64,000 nt of DNA from Candidatus Dormiibacterota bacterium (lineage in GTDB: Bacteria > Vulcanimicrobiota > Vulcanimicrobiia > Vulcanimicrobiales > Vulcanimicrobiaceae): assembly GCA_035532835.1 (NCBI GenBank), contig DATKQG010000035.1:1-64000 (forward strand), in the 5' to 3' direction. This document shows, in pieces, positions 52,163 to 62,137 of the stretch; positions within the stretch are counted from its first letter, which is position 1, and each line of letters opens with the position of its first letter. A program made the position numbers and the translations under genes. The notes beneath the pieces are model-generated. The model saw only the letters and a list, made by a program, of their open reading frames with translations. It made no database searches and had not been told where the DNA came from.

Positions 52163-52705
52163 ATGCATGTACCCCAACCGCGCAACTACCTCCACATTCC
52201 GCTGGGAGAGCACCAGCCGGACGAGATCAACGTCATCGTCGAGATTCCCGAAGGCTCGCGCAACAAATACGAATACGATAAGTCGTTCGATATCTTTAGG
52301 CTGGATCGCGCCCTGCACTCGGCGATTCACTACCCCGGCGATTACGGATTCTCTCCGCAGACGCTCGCGCTGGACGGCGATCCGCTCGACGTGCTGGTGC
52401 TGGTCATTCAGCCGACTTTCCCGGGTTGCTTGGTGGCGGCGCGCCCGATCGGGCTGCTCGAGATGCTTGACGAAGGCAAGGAGGACGATAAAATCCTGGC
52501 CGTCCCGGTGGGCGAACCCGCCTTCGACGAAATCTACAACTATTCGCAGATCTTCCCGCACACGCTGCGCAAAATCTCGCATTTCTTCGAGACCTACAAG
52601 GCCCTCGAAGGCAAGCAAACCTCCGTCGTCGGCTGGCACGATGCTGCCCGCGCCCGCACGGTGATTACCGAATCCCACCAGCGGTTTATCGACGGGGAAG
52701 GCTAG
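52163..52705 (+). CDS. ppa: Soluble inorganic pyrophosphatase (family I)
   Basis: A 180-residue enzyme from the ATG at 52163 with GAGG upstream. The family I signature is LALDGDPLDVLVL with metal-binding aspartates, and VIVEIPEGSRNKYEYDK and DEGKEDDKILAVP add the other active-site residues. The frame is open far upstream (to 50744), but that part is the reverse of the oxidoreductase gene. The next gene is a membrane pyrophosphatase. Confidence 0.95.
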   Translation: MHVPQPRNYLHIPLGEHQPDEINVIVEIPEGSRNKYEYDKSFDIFRLDRALHSAIHYPGDYGFSPQTLALDGDPLDVLVLVIQPTFPGCLVAARPIGLLEMLDEGKEDDKILAVPVGEPAFDEIYNYSQIFPHTLRKISHFFETYKALEGKQTSVVGWHDAARARTVITESHQRFIDGEG

Positions 52706-52811
52706 CAACCGGGCAGGATTGTCTCCGTCGTCGCAGTAGGCAGCGCATCGAAGCGCCTCGGCCCCTCGGGCCGAAAACGCGAAACCGCACTTCCATTTGT
52801 AAGGATACTAC

Positions 52812-54917
52812 GTGACGGCACAATCAGCGATTTGGGCCGGTTTGATCGGCGGCGCACTCGCCGTGATCTACGGCATTCTACTTGCCTTCTGGGTCCTGCG
52901 CCAGCCGGACGGCAACGAGCGCATGAGAGAGATTGCCGCGGCCATCCAGGAAGGCGCTATGGCCTTTCTCCAGCGGCAGTACCTCACCATCGGGATCGTG
53001 GCCATCGTGCTCGCGATCCTGATTTTCTTTGCGCCGAAGCTCGGCGCCGAATCCGCGATCGGCTTTTTGATCGGGGCGATCCTCTCGGGCGCGGCTGGGT
53101 TCGCCGGCATGATCGTTTCGGTGCGCGCGAACGTGCGTACCGCCGAGGCGGCGCGCGGCGGCCTCAAGCCCGCGCTCAACGTCGCATTTCGCGGCGGTAC
53201 CGTAACGGGAATGCTCGTGGTGGGCCTTGGCCTGTTCGCGGTCACCTCGTACTATGCGATCCTACTCCGCGTCAACCAAGGTGACGTCACGCAGTCGCTC
53301 TCCGCGATGGTCGGGCTAGCCTTTGGTTGCTCGCTGATCTCCGTCTTCGCCCGTCTGGGCGGCGGCATTTACACCAAGGCCGCCGACGTCGGCGCCGACC
53401 TGGTCGGTAAGGTCGAGGCGGGGATCCCCGAGGACGATCCGCGCAATCCGGCCGTGATCGCCGACAACGTCGGCGACAACGTCGGCGATTGTGCCGGTAT
53501 GGCCGCCGACCTCTTCGAGACCTATTGCGTCACGACGGTCGCGGCGATGCTGCTCGGGAACCTCGTCTTCGGCGATACGCTCCCGGGAGCGACCACCTTT
53601 CCGCTCCTGCTCGGCGCGTTCTCGATCGTCGCTTCGATCGTCGGATCGTGGCTCGTGGGCGTCGGCAAAGTGGAAAAGGGCCATATCATGGCCTCGCTCT
53701 ACCGCGGTATGGCCGTTGCGGGAATCCTCGCGCTCGTCGGCTTCTACTTCATCACGCAGAACGTGTTCGCGGGCGCGACCGGCGTCAGCGCAAACAGCAT
53801 CTTCATCTGCGCGGTGGTCGGCGTGCTGATTACCGGCCTGATCACGTTCATCACGGAATACTACACCGGTACGCAGTACGGCCCGGTTCAACGCATCGCT
53901 AAGGCTTCGGTCACCGGGCATGCGACCAACATGATCGCGGGTTTAGCAGTATCGATGCAAGGCACGGCGCTGCCCGCCATCGTCATCGTTATCGGTATCC
54001 TCGTGAGCTTCTCCATGGCGGGAACGTACGGCGTCGGCATCGCGGTCATGTCGATGCTCTCGCTCGCCGGCATCGTGGTCGCGATCGACTCGTTCGGGCC
54101 GATCACCGACAACGCGGGCGGCATCGCCGAGATGGCCGATATGCCCGAAGACGTGCGCAACGTCACCGACCCGCTCGATGCGGTCGGCAACACCACCAAG
54201 GCCGTCACCAAGGGCTATGCAATCGGCTCGGCAGCCCTCGCGGCCGTCGTGCTCTTCGCCGCGTTCCTACAAGAACTCATCAAGGCGAAATGCGTGGGCG
54301 GCGGTGCGGATTGCGCGGCGTCGGTCACCAATCTCTTTGCGATCGGCAACCCCTTCGTCTTGGCCGGCCTCTTCATCGGCGGGCTGCTCCCGTATCTCTT
54401 CGCATCGATCTCGATGGAAGCCGTCGGGCGCGCCGCCGGATCGGTCGTTGAAGAAGTGCGCCGGCAGTTCCGCGAGATTCCGGGGATCATGGAAGGCACG
54501 ACCAAGCCGAACTACGCGACCACGGTCGACATCGTGACGCGCTCGGCGCTCAAGGAGATGATCGTCCCGGCGCTGATTCCGGTCGGCGTTCCGGTGGTGG
54601 TCGTCTTGCTCACCGTCCTCAACGTTCTGCGCGGCGATACCGGCGCGCAGATGATGGGCGGCATCCTTGTCGGCTCGATCGTCACCGGACTCTTCGTAGC
54701 GATCTCCATGACCACCGGCGGCGGTGCGTGGGATAACGCGAAGAAGTACATCGAGGACGGGCATTACGGTGGAAAGGGCTCCATCGCGCATCAAGCCGCG
54801 GTTACCGGAGACACCGTCGGCGACCCGTATAAGGACACGGCGGGCCCTGCGATCAACCCCATGATCAAGGTGCTCAATATCGTCGCGCTGCTGCTGGTGA
54901 GCTTCTTGGTTCACTAG
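52812..54917 (+). CDS. hppA: Membrane-bound proton-pumping pyrophosphatase
   Basis: A 701-residue protein from the GTG at 52812 with AAGGA upstream. About 16 membrane spans are expected. The catalytic loop [23 protein letters not shown] and [20 protein letters not shown] is complete, as are the later [12 protein letters not shown] and [18 protein letters not shown]. The lysine in GNTTKA marks the K+-independent, proton-pumping class. It stores pyrophosphate energy as a membrane gradient. Confidence 0.95.
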   Translation: MTAQSAIWAGLIGGALAVIYGILLAFWVLRQPDGNERMREIAAAIQEGAMAFLQRQYLTIGIVAIVLAILIFFAPKLGAESAIGFLIGAILSGAAGFAGMIVSVRANVRTAEAARGGLKPALNVAFRGGTVTGMLVVGLGLFAVTSYYAILLRVNQGDVTQSLSAMVGLAFGCSLISVFARLGGGIYTKAADVGADLVGKVEAGIPEDDPRNPAVIADNVGDNVGDCAGMAADLFETYCVTTVAAMLLGNLVFGDTLPGATTFPLLLGAFSIVASIVGSWLVGVGKVEKGHIMASLYRGMAVAGILALVGFYFITQNVFAGATGVSANSIFICAVVGVLITGLITFITEYYTGTQYGPVQRIAKASVTGHATNMIAGLAVSMQGTALPAIVIVIGILVSFSMAGTYGVGIAVMSMLSLAGIVVAIDSFGPITDNAGGIAEMADMPEDVRNVTDPLDAVGNTTKAVTKGYAIGSAALAAVVLFAAFLQELIKAKCVGGGADCAASVTNLFAIGNPFVLAGLFIGGLLPYLFASISMEAVGRAAGSVVEEVRRQFREIPGIMEGTTKPNYATTVDIVTRSALKEMIVPALIPVGVPVVVVLLTVLNVLRGDTGAQMMGGILVGSIVTGLFVAISMTTGGGAWDNAKKYIEDGHYGGKGSIAHQAAVTGDTVGDPYKDTAGPAINPMIKVLNIVALLLVSFLVH

Positions 54918-54944
54918 CAGTCCATCACCCCTTCTTCGGTCTGC

Positions 54945-54978
54945 GCTGCGCCCCGGTCTACCCAGACCGGGGCGCAGC
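54945..54978 (+). terminator. Hairpin downstream of hppA
   Basis: A perfect 15-bp G-C-rich stem (54945-54959 with 54964-54978) with a 4-base loop, 28 bases after the hppA stop. The downstream tract CATATCC is not T-rich, so termination may be incomplete. It separates hppA from the transporter operon. Confidence 0.65.
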
Positions 54979-55151
54979 CATATCCCCGGGGCCCATTCGA
55001 TGGTATACGCATGCTCGTGCTTGGCATATATAGCTCAAGGAACGCCCGCTACTAAGCGTAAGTTGTGCTCCCTGAGTTCCTCGCGTCTGATAGTTCCTTT
55101 GAACCTATGCTATTTTGCCGACTTTATACGGCATCGAGAGGGAGAGACTTC

Positions 55152-56423
55152 ATGACGGATTTTAAAGTTGATCGGAAAACATTTCTGACAACTGCTGCGA
55201 TCGCATCTGCCGGCGCCGCAACCGGCTTCCCAACGATTCTTCGAAGTACCGCGTCCGCAAAAGACGTGATCAAAATCGGACTCGATTACGAGTATACCGG
55301 TGTATACGCTGCATACGCCCAGAGCGAAACCCGCGGCGCGATGATGGCGATGGACGCGTGGAACGCGCGCGGCGGCGTCATGGGCGGCACCAGAGTTACG
55401 ACGGTCTCCGAAGACAACGATAACAATCCCGGCATCGCGGTCGAGAAGGCGCGCAAACTCGTCAACGTCGATAAATGCGCGGCCTTGATGGGCTCGATCA
55501 ATAGCTCCGTGTCGCTCGCAGTCAGCGGCGCAGCCAATGCCATGAACATCCTGTACATCGATTCCGGCGGCCACGCCGATGCGGTGACGGGCGCGGATTG
55601 CAAATACAGCACGTTCCGCACGTGCCATAGCACGTGGATGGAGACGCACGCAACCGGCTTCTCGCTGGGCAAGAAGTTCGGCAAAAAATGGTATCTCATC
55701 ACGCCCGATTACGCGTTCGGCCACGCACTCGATACCGGCTATCGCGATGTCGCGAAAAAGATCGGCGCGACGATCGTCGGCGACGATCTCACACCGTTGG
55801 GCACGACCGATTTCAGCCCGTATCTCACCAAGGTGCTCGGCGCGAAACCCGACCTCTTACTCGTGCTGGTGCAAGGCGACGATTTCGTGAATTGCCTCAA
55901 GCAAGCGCACGAATTCGGTTTGGTCGGAAAGATACCGATCGGCGGCCCGCAGGTCGAACTCGAAGCCGTTTGGGCCCTGCCCGAAGCGGCCCGCGTCGGT
56001 TTCTGGGGCGTCGAATGGTACTATAAGGGCGCGAACGTTCTAGGTACCAACAATAAACTCGCGACCAACTTCGTGAACGAGTACCGAAAGAAGTACCACA
56101 CGCCTCCGACCGCGCGATCGGCATTCGGATACATCACGATGGACCGGCTGCTCTGGGGCATCAACCAAGCCAAATCGACGAACGCGGCGAAGATCGCGCA
56201 CGCGCTTGCGGGAACCAAATTCCAGACGATCTTCGAGGGGACGACGTACTATCGCGCCGCCGATCATCAACTGATGTGGCCGATGTGGCTGGGCGGTATT
56301 CGTGCCAAGGGTACGCCGCAGGATAAATACGACGTCTTCGATATCGTCGATCGCCAAGAACCCGATGCCATCGAGCAGAGCGTTGCCGAAAAGGCAAAAG
56401 TCTGCAAGATGGTTTGGCCGTAA
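55152..56423 (+). CDS. Liv-type ABC transporter substrate-binding protein
   Basis: A 423-residue protein from the ATG at 55152 with GGGAGAG upstream. The N-terminus VDRKTFLTTAAIASAGAATG is Tat-like, with an R-K rather than R-R pair. The mature part has the Leu/Ile/Val-binding-protein fold: IKIGLDYEYTGVYAAYA, AVEKARKLVNVDKCAALMGS and ITPDYAFGHALDTGY. Substrates in this family include branched-chain amino acids, amides, urea and short carboxylates. Its permeases and ATPases follow. Confidence 0.85.
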   Translation: MTDFKVDRKTFLTTAAIASAGAATGFPTILRSTASAKDVIKIGLDYEYTGVYAAYAQSETRGAMMAMDAWNARGGVMGGTRVTTVSEDNDNNPGIAVEKARKLVNVDKCAALMGSINSSVSLAVSGAANAMNILYIDSGGHADAVTGADCKYSTFRTCHSTWMETHATGFSLGKKFGKKWYLITPDYAFGHALDTGYRDVAKKIGATIVGDDLTPLGTTDFSPYLTKVLGAKPDLLLVLVQGDDFVNCLKQAHEFGLVGKIPIGGPQVELEAVWALPEAARVGFWGVEWYYKGANVLGTNNKLATNFVNEYRKKYHTPPTARSAFGYITMDRLLWGINQAKSTNAAKIAHALAGTKFQTIFEGTTYYRAADHQLMWPMWLGGIRAKGTPQDKYDVFDIVDRQEPDAIEQSVAEKAKVCKMVWP

Positions 56424-56444
56424 GAGACCAGGGAAGGACTATCA

Positions 56445-57314
56445 ATGGCGCACATCGCTCCGGAAATATTCAACGGTCTCATCCTCGGCGCGTTCTACGC
56501 GGTCGTCGCGATCGGCCTCTCCCTCATCATGAACCTCACCGGCACCATCAACATGGCGCACGGATCGTTTATGACGTTGGCAGGCTATCTGGCGTTCGCT
56601 CTGGTTGGTGCGGGCACCAACTACTGGTACGCGCTGGCGATTGCGCCACTGATGGCCGTCGTTATCGGCATACTGATGGAGCGGACGATGATTCGTCCGC
56701 TCTATCGCCGCGATCCCGTATACAGCTTGCTCCTCACCTTCGGCATTTCACTCATCGCCGAAGAGGCGTTTCGACTGATTTGGGGGCCCAACGGCGTACC
56801 GTTTTCGCCGCCGAAGATACTGAGCGGGGGTATCTCGCTGGGCTTCACGGTTTTCCCAGTCTACCGGCTCTTCATCGCCGGCGCCCTCGTGGTCATCATC
56901 GTTGCGCTGGTAATCTTCTTACAGCACACGCGGTACGGACTGCGCTTGCGGGCGGCAGTGCAGGATCACGAAATGATCTCCGCGCTAGGAACGAACACGC
57001 AACTTCTCTACATGATCAACTTTGGGCTCGGCATCCTGATCGCGGGAATCGCCGGCGTGCTGGCGGCGGGAATGCTCGGGCTCAATCCGCAGAGCGGTAA
57101 TTCGCTGCTGATGCCGGCCTTCGTTACCGTGATCGTCGGCGGAATGGGAAGCCTGTACGGCGCCATTGTCGGCGGCCTGCTCATCGGACTCGCGATCAGC
57201 CTGACGACGCTGTACATACCGGCCGCGAGCGAAATCGCCATGTACGTCATCATGGCGGTGGTGTTGCTCGTCCGTCCGCGCGGTCTCTTCGGAGAGGAAG
57301 GGATCTTCGGGTGA
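56445..57314 (+). CDS. livH: Liv-type ABC transporter permease (LivH)
   Basis: A 289-residue permease with eight membrane spans. Family segments are GLILGAFYAVVAIGLSLIMN, GTINMAHGSFMTLAGYLAF and MPAFVTVIVGGMGSLYGAIVGGLLIG. A strong GGAAGGA lies 8 bases before the ATG. It overlaps livM by GTGA. Confidence 0.93.
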   Translation: MAHIAPEIFNGLILGAFYAVVAIGLSLIMNLTGTINMAHGSFMTLAGYLAFALVGAGTNYWYALAIAPLMAVVIGILMERTMIRPLYRRDPVYSLLLTFGISLIAEEAFRLIWGPNGVPFSPPKILSGGISLGFTVFPVYRLFIAGALVVIIVALVIFLQHTRYGLRLRAAVQDHEMISALGTNTQLLYMINFGLGILIAGIAGVLAAGMLGLNPQSGNSLLMPAFVTVIVGGMGSLYGAIVGGLLIGLAISLTTLYIPAASEIAMYVIMAVVLLVRPRGLFGEEGIFG

Positions 57315-58327
57315 AGTCGATCGGCATCTGGGGATGGGTGGCCACGGCCATTCTCTTCGTACTGCTCCTACTCGCTCCGCAACTCGCTCCGCGATTGCAT
57401 CTCGCGTTGACGATTTGCACCGACGTGCTCCTCTTCGCGATTGCCGCCATGGCGGTGAATCTGCTGCTCGGATATACGGGCGTGCTGCCGTTCGGAAACG
57501 CCGCGTTTTTCGGCCTTGGCGCGTACGGCGCCGGCCTTTCGATCCAGAACCTCCACGTCGGCTTCATCACCTCGCTTGCCATCGGCACGCTCGCCGGAGT
57601 CGTAGGCGCTCTGCTCATCGGGCCGTTCTTGCTGCGGCGTCGCGGTATTTATTTCGCACTTTTGATGATCGCGTTCGGCCAGGTATTCTACTTCATCGCC
57701 TATCGCTTCACCAACGTCACCGGCGGCGAAGACGGCATGAACTTCACGCGGCCGGCGCTCGAGGGATTCGGCATTCACTTACAGGACGCGGGTTTCTATT
57801 ATGCGATCCTTCTTATTTTCACGCTGGTCGTTGCCGGATTTTGGCTGTTGGTTCGTTCGCCGTTCGGGCGCACGCTGGTCGCTATCAAGCAGAACGAAGT
57901 GCGCGCGCGATACCTCGGCCTCAATACCGACCGCTTCATCTTCGTTGCGCTACTGATCTCGGCCGCGATCGAGGGTCTCGCGGGCGCCTGTTACGGACTA
58001 TCGATCATGTTTGCGTATCCGTTGCTTCTGGACTGGCATCAGTCCGGCGACATCGTGCTCATGACGATTCTCGGCGGCGCGGGGACGATCTTCGGGCCGC
58101 TGGTCGGAGCGATCATTTACGTGATCGGCGAAGACATTCTCTCGACGGCCCTGCCGTGGTGGCAGATTCCGCTGGGCGCCTTGTTTGTCGCATGCGTACT
58201 GGGCTTTCCAAAGGGCTTGCTCGGAACCGCGCTCGATCTTCTTCCCGGGCGCAAGAACCGGATAGAGCCGGGCCACGATCTCGACTTCGCCGCACCCATC
58301 ATCGCCGATCGGGAGACGACACGATGA
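57311..58327 (+). CDS. livM: Liv-type ABC transporter permease (LivM)
   Basis: A 338-residue permease starting at a GTG at 57311 that overlaps the livH stop. Family segments are LLGYTGVLPFGNAAFFGLGAYG, RGIYFALLMIAFGQVFYFIAY and MTILGGAGTIFGPLVGAIIYV. The membrane part pairs with LivH. It overlaps livG by ATGA. Confidence 0.93.
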   Translation: MKSIGIWGWVATAILFVLLLLAPQLAPRLHLALTICTDVLLFAIAAMAVNLLLGYTGVLPFGNAAFFGLGAYGAGLSIQNLHVGFITSLAIGTLAGVVGALLIGPFLLRRRGIYFALLMIAFGQVFYFIAYRFTNVTGGEDGMNFTRPALEGFGIHLQDAGFYYAILLIFTLVVAGFWLLVRSPFGRTLVAIKQNEVRARYLGLNTDRFIFVALLISAAIEGLAGACYGLSIMFAYPLLLDWHQSGDIVLMTILGGAGTIFGPLVGAIIYVIGEDILSTALPWWQIPLGALFVACVLGFPKGLLGTALDLLPGRKNRIEPGHDLDFAAPIIADRETTR

Positions 58328-59094
58328 GCGATTTACTGCTCGAAGCCAACGGAGTCGGGAAACACTTCGGCGGCGTCCATGCCGTCGACGACGTTTCGCT
58401 GCGCGTACACGCGGGCTCGATCAACGCCATCATCGGGCCGAATGGCGCCGGCAAAACGACCTTCTTCAACACCCTCTCCGGATTCTATTTTCCGGATGCC
58501 GGACACGTATCGTTTGTCGGCGTCGACGTGACGCGAGCGCCGTCGTACGACCGCGTGCGGATGGGCATGGGACGAACGTTTCAAACCTCGAGCGTCTTTC
58601 CGGAACTCACGGTGTACGAAAACCTAGCGGTCGGGATCCAAAGCGCCGGCAACCTCTCGTTTCGCTTTCGGACGTTGAGCCGCGGGCAACGGGCCACGCT
58701 CGACCAAAAGGTCGACCGGCTGTTGGGCTTCGTCGGCCTGGGCGCCGTCGCGCACCGCCCGTTAGCCGAGCTGGCTCACGGGAGCCAGCGCTTGTGCGAA
58801 ATCGCGATGAGCCTCTCCACGGATCCAAAACTCGTTCTTCTTGACGAACCCATGGCGGGACTGGCACAGGCGGAGACGTCGCGCGTCGTGTCCGTCATTC
58901 GCAAACTCCACGCCGAACTCGGCCTCACGGTGCTCTTCGTCGAGCACAACATGCGCGTCGTGCTCTCGTTGGCGCAGCAGATCACGGTACTCGATCGCGG
59001 CCGCGTTCTCGCAGCGGGAACGCCCACCGAGATTAGCGCGAATGCGGAAGTTCGCGAAGCATACATCGGCAAAGAGGTGATCGAGCATGTCTGA
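58324..59094 (+). CDS. livG: Liv-type ABC transporter ATPase (LivG)
   Basis: A 256-residue ATPase from the ATG at 58324. Walker A is IIGPNGAGKTTFFNTLSGF. The family-typical FQTSSVFPELTVYENLAVG is present, and the signature reads LAHGSQRLCEIAMSL. Walker B is PKLVLLDEPMAGL. A much longer frame upstream is the shadow of livM. Confidence 0.93.
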   Translation: MSDLLLEANGVGKHFGGVHAVDDVSLRVHAGSINAIIGPNGAGKTTFFNTLSGFYFPDAGHVSFVGVDVTRAPSYDRVRMGMGRTFQTSSVFPELTVYENLAVGIQSAGNLSFRFRTLSRGQRATLDQKVDRLLGFVGLGAVAHRPLAELAHGSQRLCEIAMSLSTDPKLVLLDEPMAGLAQAETSRVVSVIRKLHAELGLTVLFVEHNMRVVLSLAQQITVLDRGRVLAAGTPTEISANAEVREAYIGKEVIEHV

Positions 59095-59812
59095 ACCATT
59101 GCTTCGCGTTGAAAACCTGAACACGTACTACGGGAAAAGCCACATTCTCCACGACGTTTCTTTCGAAGTCGGCAAGGGCGAACTGGTGGCGCTGCTGGGC
59201 TTGAACGGCGCCGGAAAAACGACGACGATGCGCAGCATCCTCGGCTTGACGCGCCCGCGAAGCGGCCAGGTCGCCCTAAACGGAGTCTCGGTCGCCGGTT
59301 CGCCGCCGCATCGCATCGCGCGCATGGGCGTCGGCTACGTGCCCGAAGGACGCCGGATGTTCGCCGGGCTCACCGTTCTGGAAAACTTGCAACTTGCGGA
59401 GAACGGGCGCAAAGGCGACTGGTCGATCGAACGCGTCCTGCAACATCTGCCGAAGCTACGCGAACTCTCGGGACGCAAGGCGGGACGGCTTTCGGGCGGC
59501 GAACAAGAGATGCTTGCCATCGGGCGCGCGATCGTTTCGAATCCGACGCTGATGCTCATCGACGAGGCATCGCAGGGGTTGGCACCGCTGATCGTCGAGG
59601 AAGTCTACCGGCTGATCGAAGAACTCAAGCAGCACGGCGTCGCAATTTTGCTGGTCGAGCAAAACGCGTTGCTTGCATTGAAGATTGCCGACCGCGCATA
59701 CGTGATGGATGAAGGGCGCATCGTCTATCACGGCGATGCGGCGGCGCTGTTGAAGGATCGCGAGCGTATCGCCGATCTCATGGGGCTGAACGCCGGAGAG
59801 CTGGCCTCTTAG
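59087..59812 (+). CDS. livF: Liv-type ABC transporter ATPase (LivF)
   Basis: A 241-residue ATPase. Walker A is LLGLNGAGKTTTMRSILGL, the signature LSGGEQEMLAIGRAI, and Walker B PTLMLIDEASQGLAP. The segment VGYVPEGRRMFAGLTVLENL is typical of LivF. It overlaps livG by 8 bases and converges with mdcH, whose stop overlaps by 4 bases. No terminator separates the two runs. Confidence 0.93.
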   Translation: MSEPLLRVENLNTYYGKSHILHDVSFEVGKGELVALLGLNGAGKTTTMRSILGLTRPRSGQVALNGVSVAGSPPHRIARMGVGYVPEGRRMFAGLTVLENLQLAENGRKGDWSIERVLQHLPKLRELSGRKAGRLSGGEQEMLAIGRAIVSNPTLMLIDEASQGLAPLIVEEVYRLIEELKQHGVAILLVEQNALLALKIADRAYVMDEGRIVYHGDAAALLKDRERIADLMGLNAGELAS

Positions 59813-60729
59813 GGCGCTGCGGCTAAAGCGCGGAGCGAGCGCATACTGCTCTCTTCGAGAGAGACCGCTCGAACCGAGGGGAATGCCGCTTGTGCGAGGT
59901 CGGTGAGTACGCGTCCCGGTACGGCTTCGATCAACAGCGTCGTATCGAGCTCCACGAGCGTCCTTAACGCATCGCACCAGCGCACTTCGTGCGCGACACC
60001 GGCCGCGAGATCCGCACGAACGCTCCGTGCATCGCGCAGTATGCGCGCGCCGACGCTGCCCACATATGCGATGCGCGGCGTGCGTACCTCGATGCCGGCG
60101 AGCACGGATTCGAGCCGGTCTTGCACCGGCGCAAGCAACGCACAATGCGAGGGCACGGCGACATCGAGGCGATCGGCACGGCGTGCACCCGCGGCTCGGG
60201 CTCGAACCAGCGCGCGGTCTAAAGCGTCGTTCTTCCCCGCGAGGACGAATTGCGTCGGCCCGTTGGCGTTGGCGATGTATGCCGGTTCGCCGAGTTCCGC
60301 TTCCGCAGCCACGATCGAGCGCACCGCGGCCTCTCGCAGGCCGACGATCGCCGCCATCCCGTAGCCGCCGGCGAACAACGTTTCCATGGCCGTCGCGCGC
60401 TCCAAGACGACACGTACTGCGTCCGCGAACGCAAGGGCTCCGGCGGTAACCGCGGCGGCGAACGTACCGACGGAATGCCCGGCGACCGCGCGCGCTTCGA
60501 CCCCGTTCGCCGCCAACAAGCGCGCCGACGCTATGCCGCAGACGAGCAGCGCGATCTGCACGTCCACCGTCGAGCCTCGCTCCGTGAAGCCGTTTCGCGT
60601 GCGCGCGTCGTAGCCGAGAATGTCGCGCGCCTCTTCGAATACATCCGCGGCCGCCGGATCGTCGGTAAAGCGATCGAACATCCCCGGATGCTGCGAGCCT
60701 TGGCCGGGAAACAGCAGCCCTACCCGCAC
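59809..60729 (-). CDS. mdcH: Malonate decarboxylase malonyl-CoA:ACP transacylase
   Basis: A 306-residue FabD-like protein: LLFPGQGSQHPGM, the active serine in GHSVGTFAAAVTAG, NANGPTQFVLAGKN, and the histidine in VPSHCALLAPV. In malonate decarboxylase clusters this enzyme loads malonyl onto the acyl carrier subunit. It is last in the run and overlaps mdcB by 10 bases. Confidence 0.9.
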   Translation of the reverse strand: MRVGLLFPGQGSQHPGMFDRFTDDPAAADVFEEARDILGYDARTRNGFTERGSTVDVQIALLVCGIASARLLAANGVEARAVAGHSVGTFAAAVTAGALAFADAVRVVLERATAMETLFAGGYGMAAIVGLREAAVRSIVAAEAELGEPAYIANANGPTQFVLAGKNDALDRALVRARAAGARRADRLDVAVPSHCALLAPVQDRLESVLAGIEVRTPRIAYVGSVGARILRDARSVRADLAAGVAHEVRWCDALRTLVELDTTLLIEAVPGRVLTDLAQAAFPSVRAVSLEESSMRSLRALAAAP

Positions 60730-61556
60730 GTCCGCCGCTCGATCGAGTCAAGAAAGATCGCCGCAGCCAGCAGGTCGGCGGCTCCGCCCGGGGAGGCGTT
60801 ACGGGCAAGCAGCCCCGCATCGAGGAGGGAGAATGCGTGCGCTCCGCGCGATGTTGCGAAGCCTCCCGCCGCCAGCACCGCACGCGCGCCTTCTTGCGCG
60901 ATTCGTAGAGCGGCGGTGCCGCCGCGATGCAAGAGGCACGTGTCTTCGAGCGTCGTCATGATGGCGAGCAAGGCGTTAATCCGCGCCGTGGCGTCGTCCT
61001 CCCCGCGCGCGCGAGCTGCGCGCAGCATCGGAAGCGCGACCCGCACGATGTGCGGAAACCCGTCCGCTGCCTCGCCGGGCGCTCCTCGAACGCCGAAGGC
61101 CTCACGCACGCGCGCGCCGTTGCTTGGAAACGATCCGCCCTCGCGATCGGGCAGCGCCGCGATCGCGCTCGCCGCCGTCGCAAGCTCTCGCGCATCGCTC
61201 GCATCGGTGAGAGCGCACGCGGCAACCAAAAGCCCGAGCGACCATAGCGCGCCGCGATGCGTGTTGACCCCGCCGGTCGCCGCCAACATCCGCCGCTCGC
61301 CGCTACGGCCGATGGCGCCTAGGCGTTCCCGTAACGCGATATCCAAACCGGCATTCCGGCACGCGACCGCAACTTCCTCAAACGTCTCGCGCAGCGCGTG
61401 CGCCGAACGAACGAGCAATGCGAGCGAAAGATCGCGGTGCGCGCCGTTTCCGCGGCCGTCGACAAGGGCGGGCTTAGGCGTAAGCCGGGCTTCGACAATC
61501 AGCGCTTGCATCGCGGTTTGTGCAAGCGATGCGCTCGCGATGCGACGTGCGATCAC
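60720..61556 (-). CDS. mdcB: Triphosphoribosyl-dephospho-CoA synthase
   Basis: A 278-residue CitG/MdcB family protein. Motifs are LTPKPALVDGRGNGAH, MLAATGGVNTHRGALWSLGLL, EAFGVRGAPGEAADGFPHIVRVALP and TLEDTCLLHRGG. It makes the precursor of the prosthetic group that is attached to MdcC by MdcG. Overlaps with both neighbours are 4 to 10 bases. Confidence 0.9.
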   Translation of the reverse strand: MIARRIASASLAQTAMQALIVEARLTPKPALVDGRGNGAHRDLSLALLVRSAHALRETFEEVAVACRNAGLDIALRERLGAIGRSGERRMLAATGGVNTHRGALWSLGLLVAACALTDASDARELATAASAIAALPDREGGSFPSNGARVREAFGVRGAPGEAADGFPHIVRVALPMLRAARARGEDDATARINALLAIMTTLEDTCLLHRGGTAALRIAQEGARAVLAAGGFATSRGAHAFSLLDAGLLARNASPGGAADLLAAAIFLDSIERRTCG

Positions 61557-62137
61557 GAACGCATCCGCGGGCCGTCGGGAGTTTTCACGAGCATCGGCCC
61601 CGCCCGCAGGGCCTCTTCCAGCGCGACCCCGCAGCCCTCCCCGAAGGCAATTTCAACATCGACGCGCGCCGGCAGTTCGCGTAGCGCCTCGGCGAACCGG
61701 CGCAACGCCGGGTCGGACGGATGCGCGCGAACGACGACATCGAGATCGCTCCGAGGAGACACGCACGCCACCCCGGTGGCGAGTTCGAATCCCACGGAGC
61801 CCGTCGGGCCCAGACGCAAACCGTGCTCTTTGCCGGCGCGCGCTACCGCCGCCAGCGCGACGAACGCATCGAGCGCTCTGGTGGCGGGGCGCTCGAGCAA
61901 GCCTTCGGGCGTGAGGACGCATGCGATGTCGTCGATCTGCAGCTCCGTTGCGAAGCGCTCGTCCCGGTGCTCGCCGCGGACGCCGATTGCAACGGCGCCC
62001 GGCACCCGCGCCCTGCGGACGACCGCCCACGGCGCGGCATCCAGACTGCGTTCGACCCAGTACGGAGCACTCCGGGCGATTCGCGCGACGGCTCGCGGCG
62101 CGAGGCGCACGAGATCGTGAGCGCGGAGCTTATGCAT
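61553..62137 (-). CDS. mdcG: Malonate decarboxylase holo-ACP synthase
   Basis: A 194-residue protein from the ATG at 62137 (MHKLRAHDLVRLAP); in-frame sequence up to 62359 is a shadow of mdcE. The nucleotidyltransferase signature is CVSPRSDLDVVVRAHPSD, and RLGPTGSVGFELATG precedes it. It transfers the phosphoribosyl-dephospho-CoA group to a serine on MdcC. It overlaps the mdcE stop by 8 bases. Confidence 0.87.
   Translation of the reverse strand: MHKLRAHDLVRLAPRAVARIARSAPYWVERSLDAAPWAVVRRARVPGAVAIGVRGEHRDERFATELQIDDIACVLTPEGLLERPATRALDAFVALAAVARAGKEHGLRLGPTGSVGFELATGVACVSPRSDLDVVVRAHPSDPALRRFAEALRELPARVDVEIAFGEGCGVALEEALRAGPMLVKTPDGPRMRS

Noticed and set aside
50744-52705. A 653-codon plus-strand frame ending in pyrophosphatase
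   Set aside because: Only the last 180 codons are the enzyme. The rest is antisense to a well-supported oxidoreductase gene and has Arg/Ala-rich shadow composition.
57334-58323. Long N-terminal extension of livG
   Set aside because: It is livM read in another frame; an ATG at 58324 gives a normal-length ATPase with an ATGA overlap.
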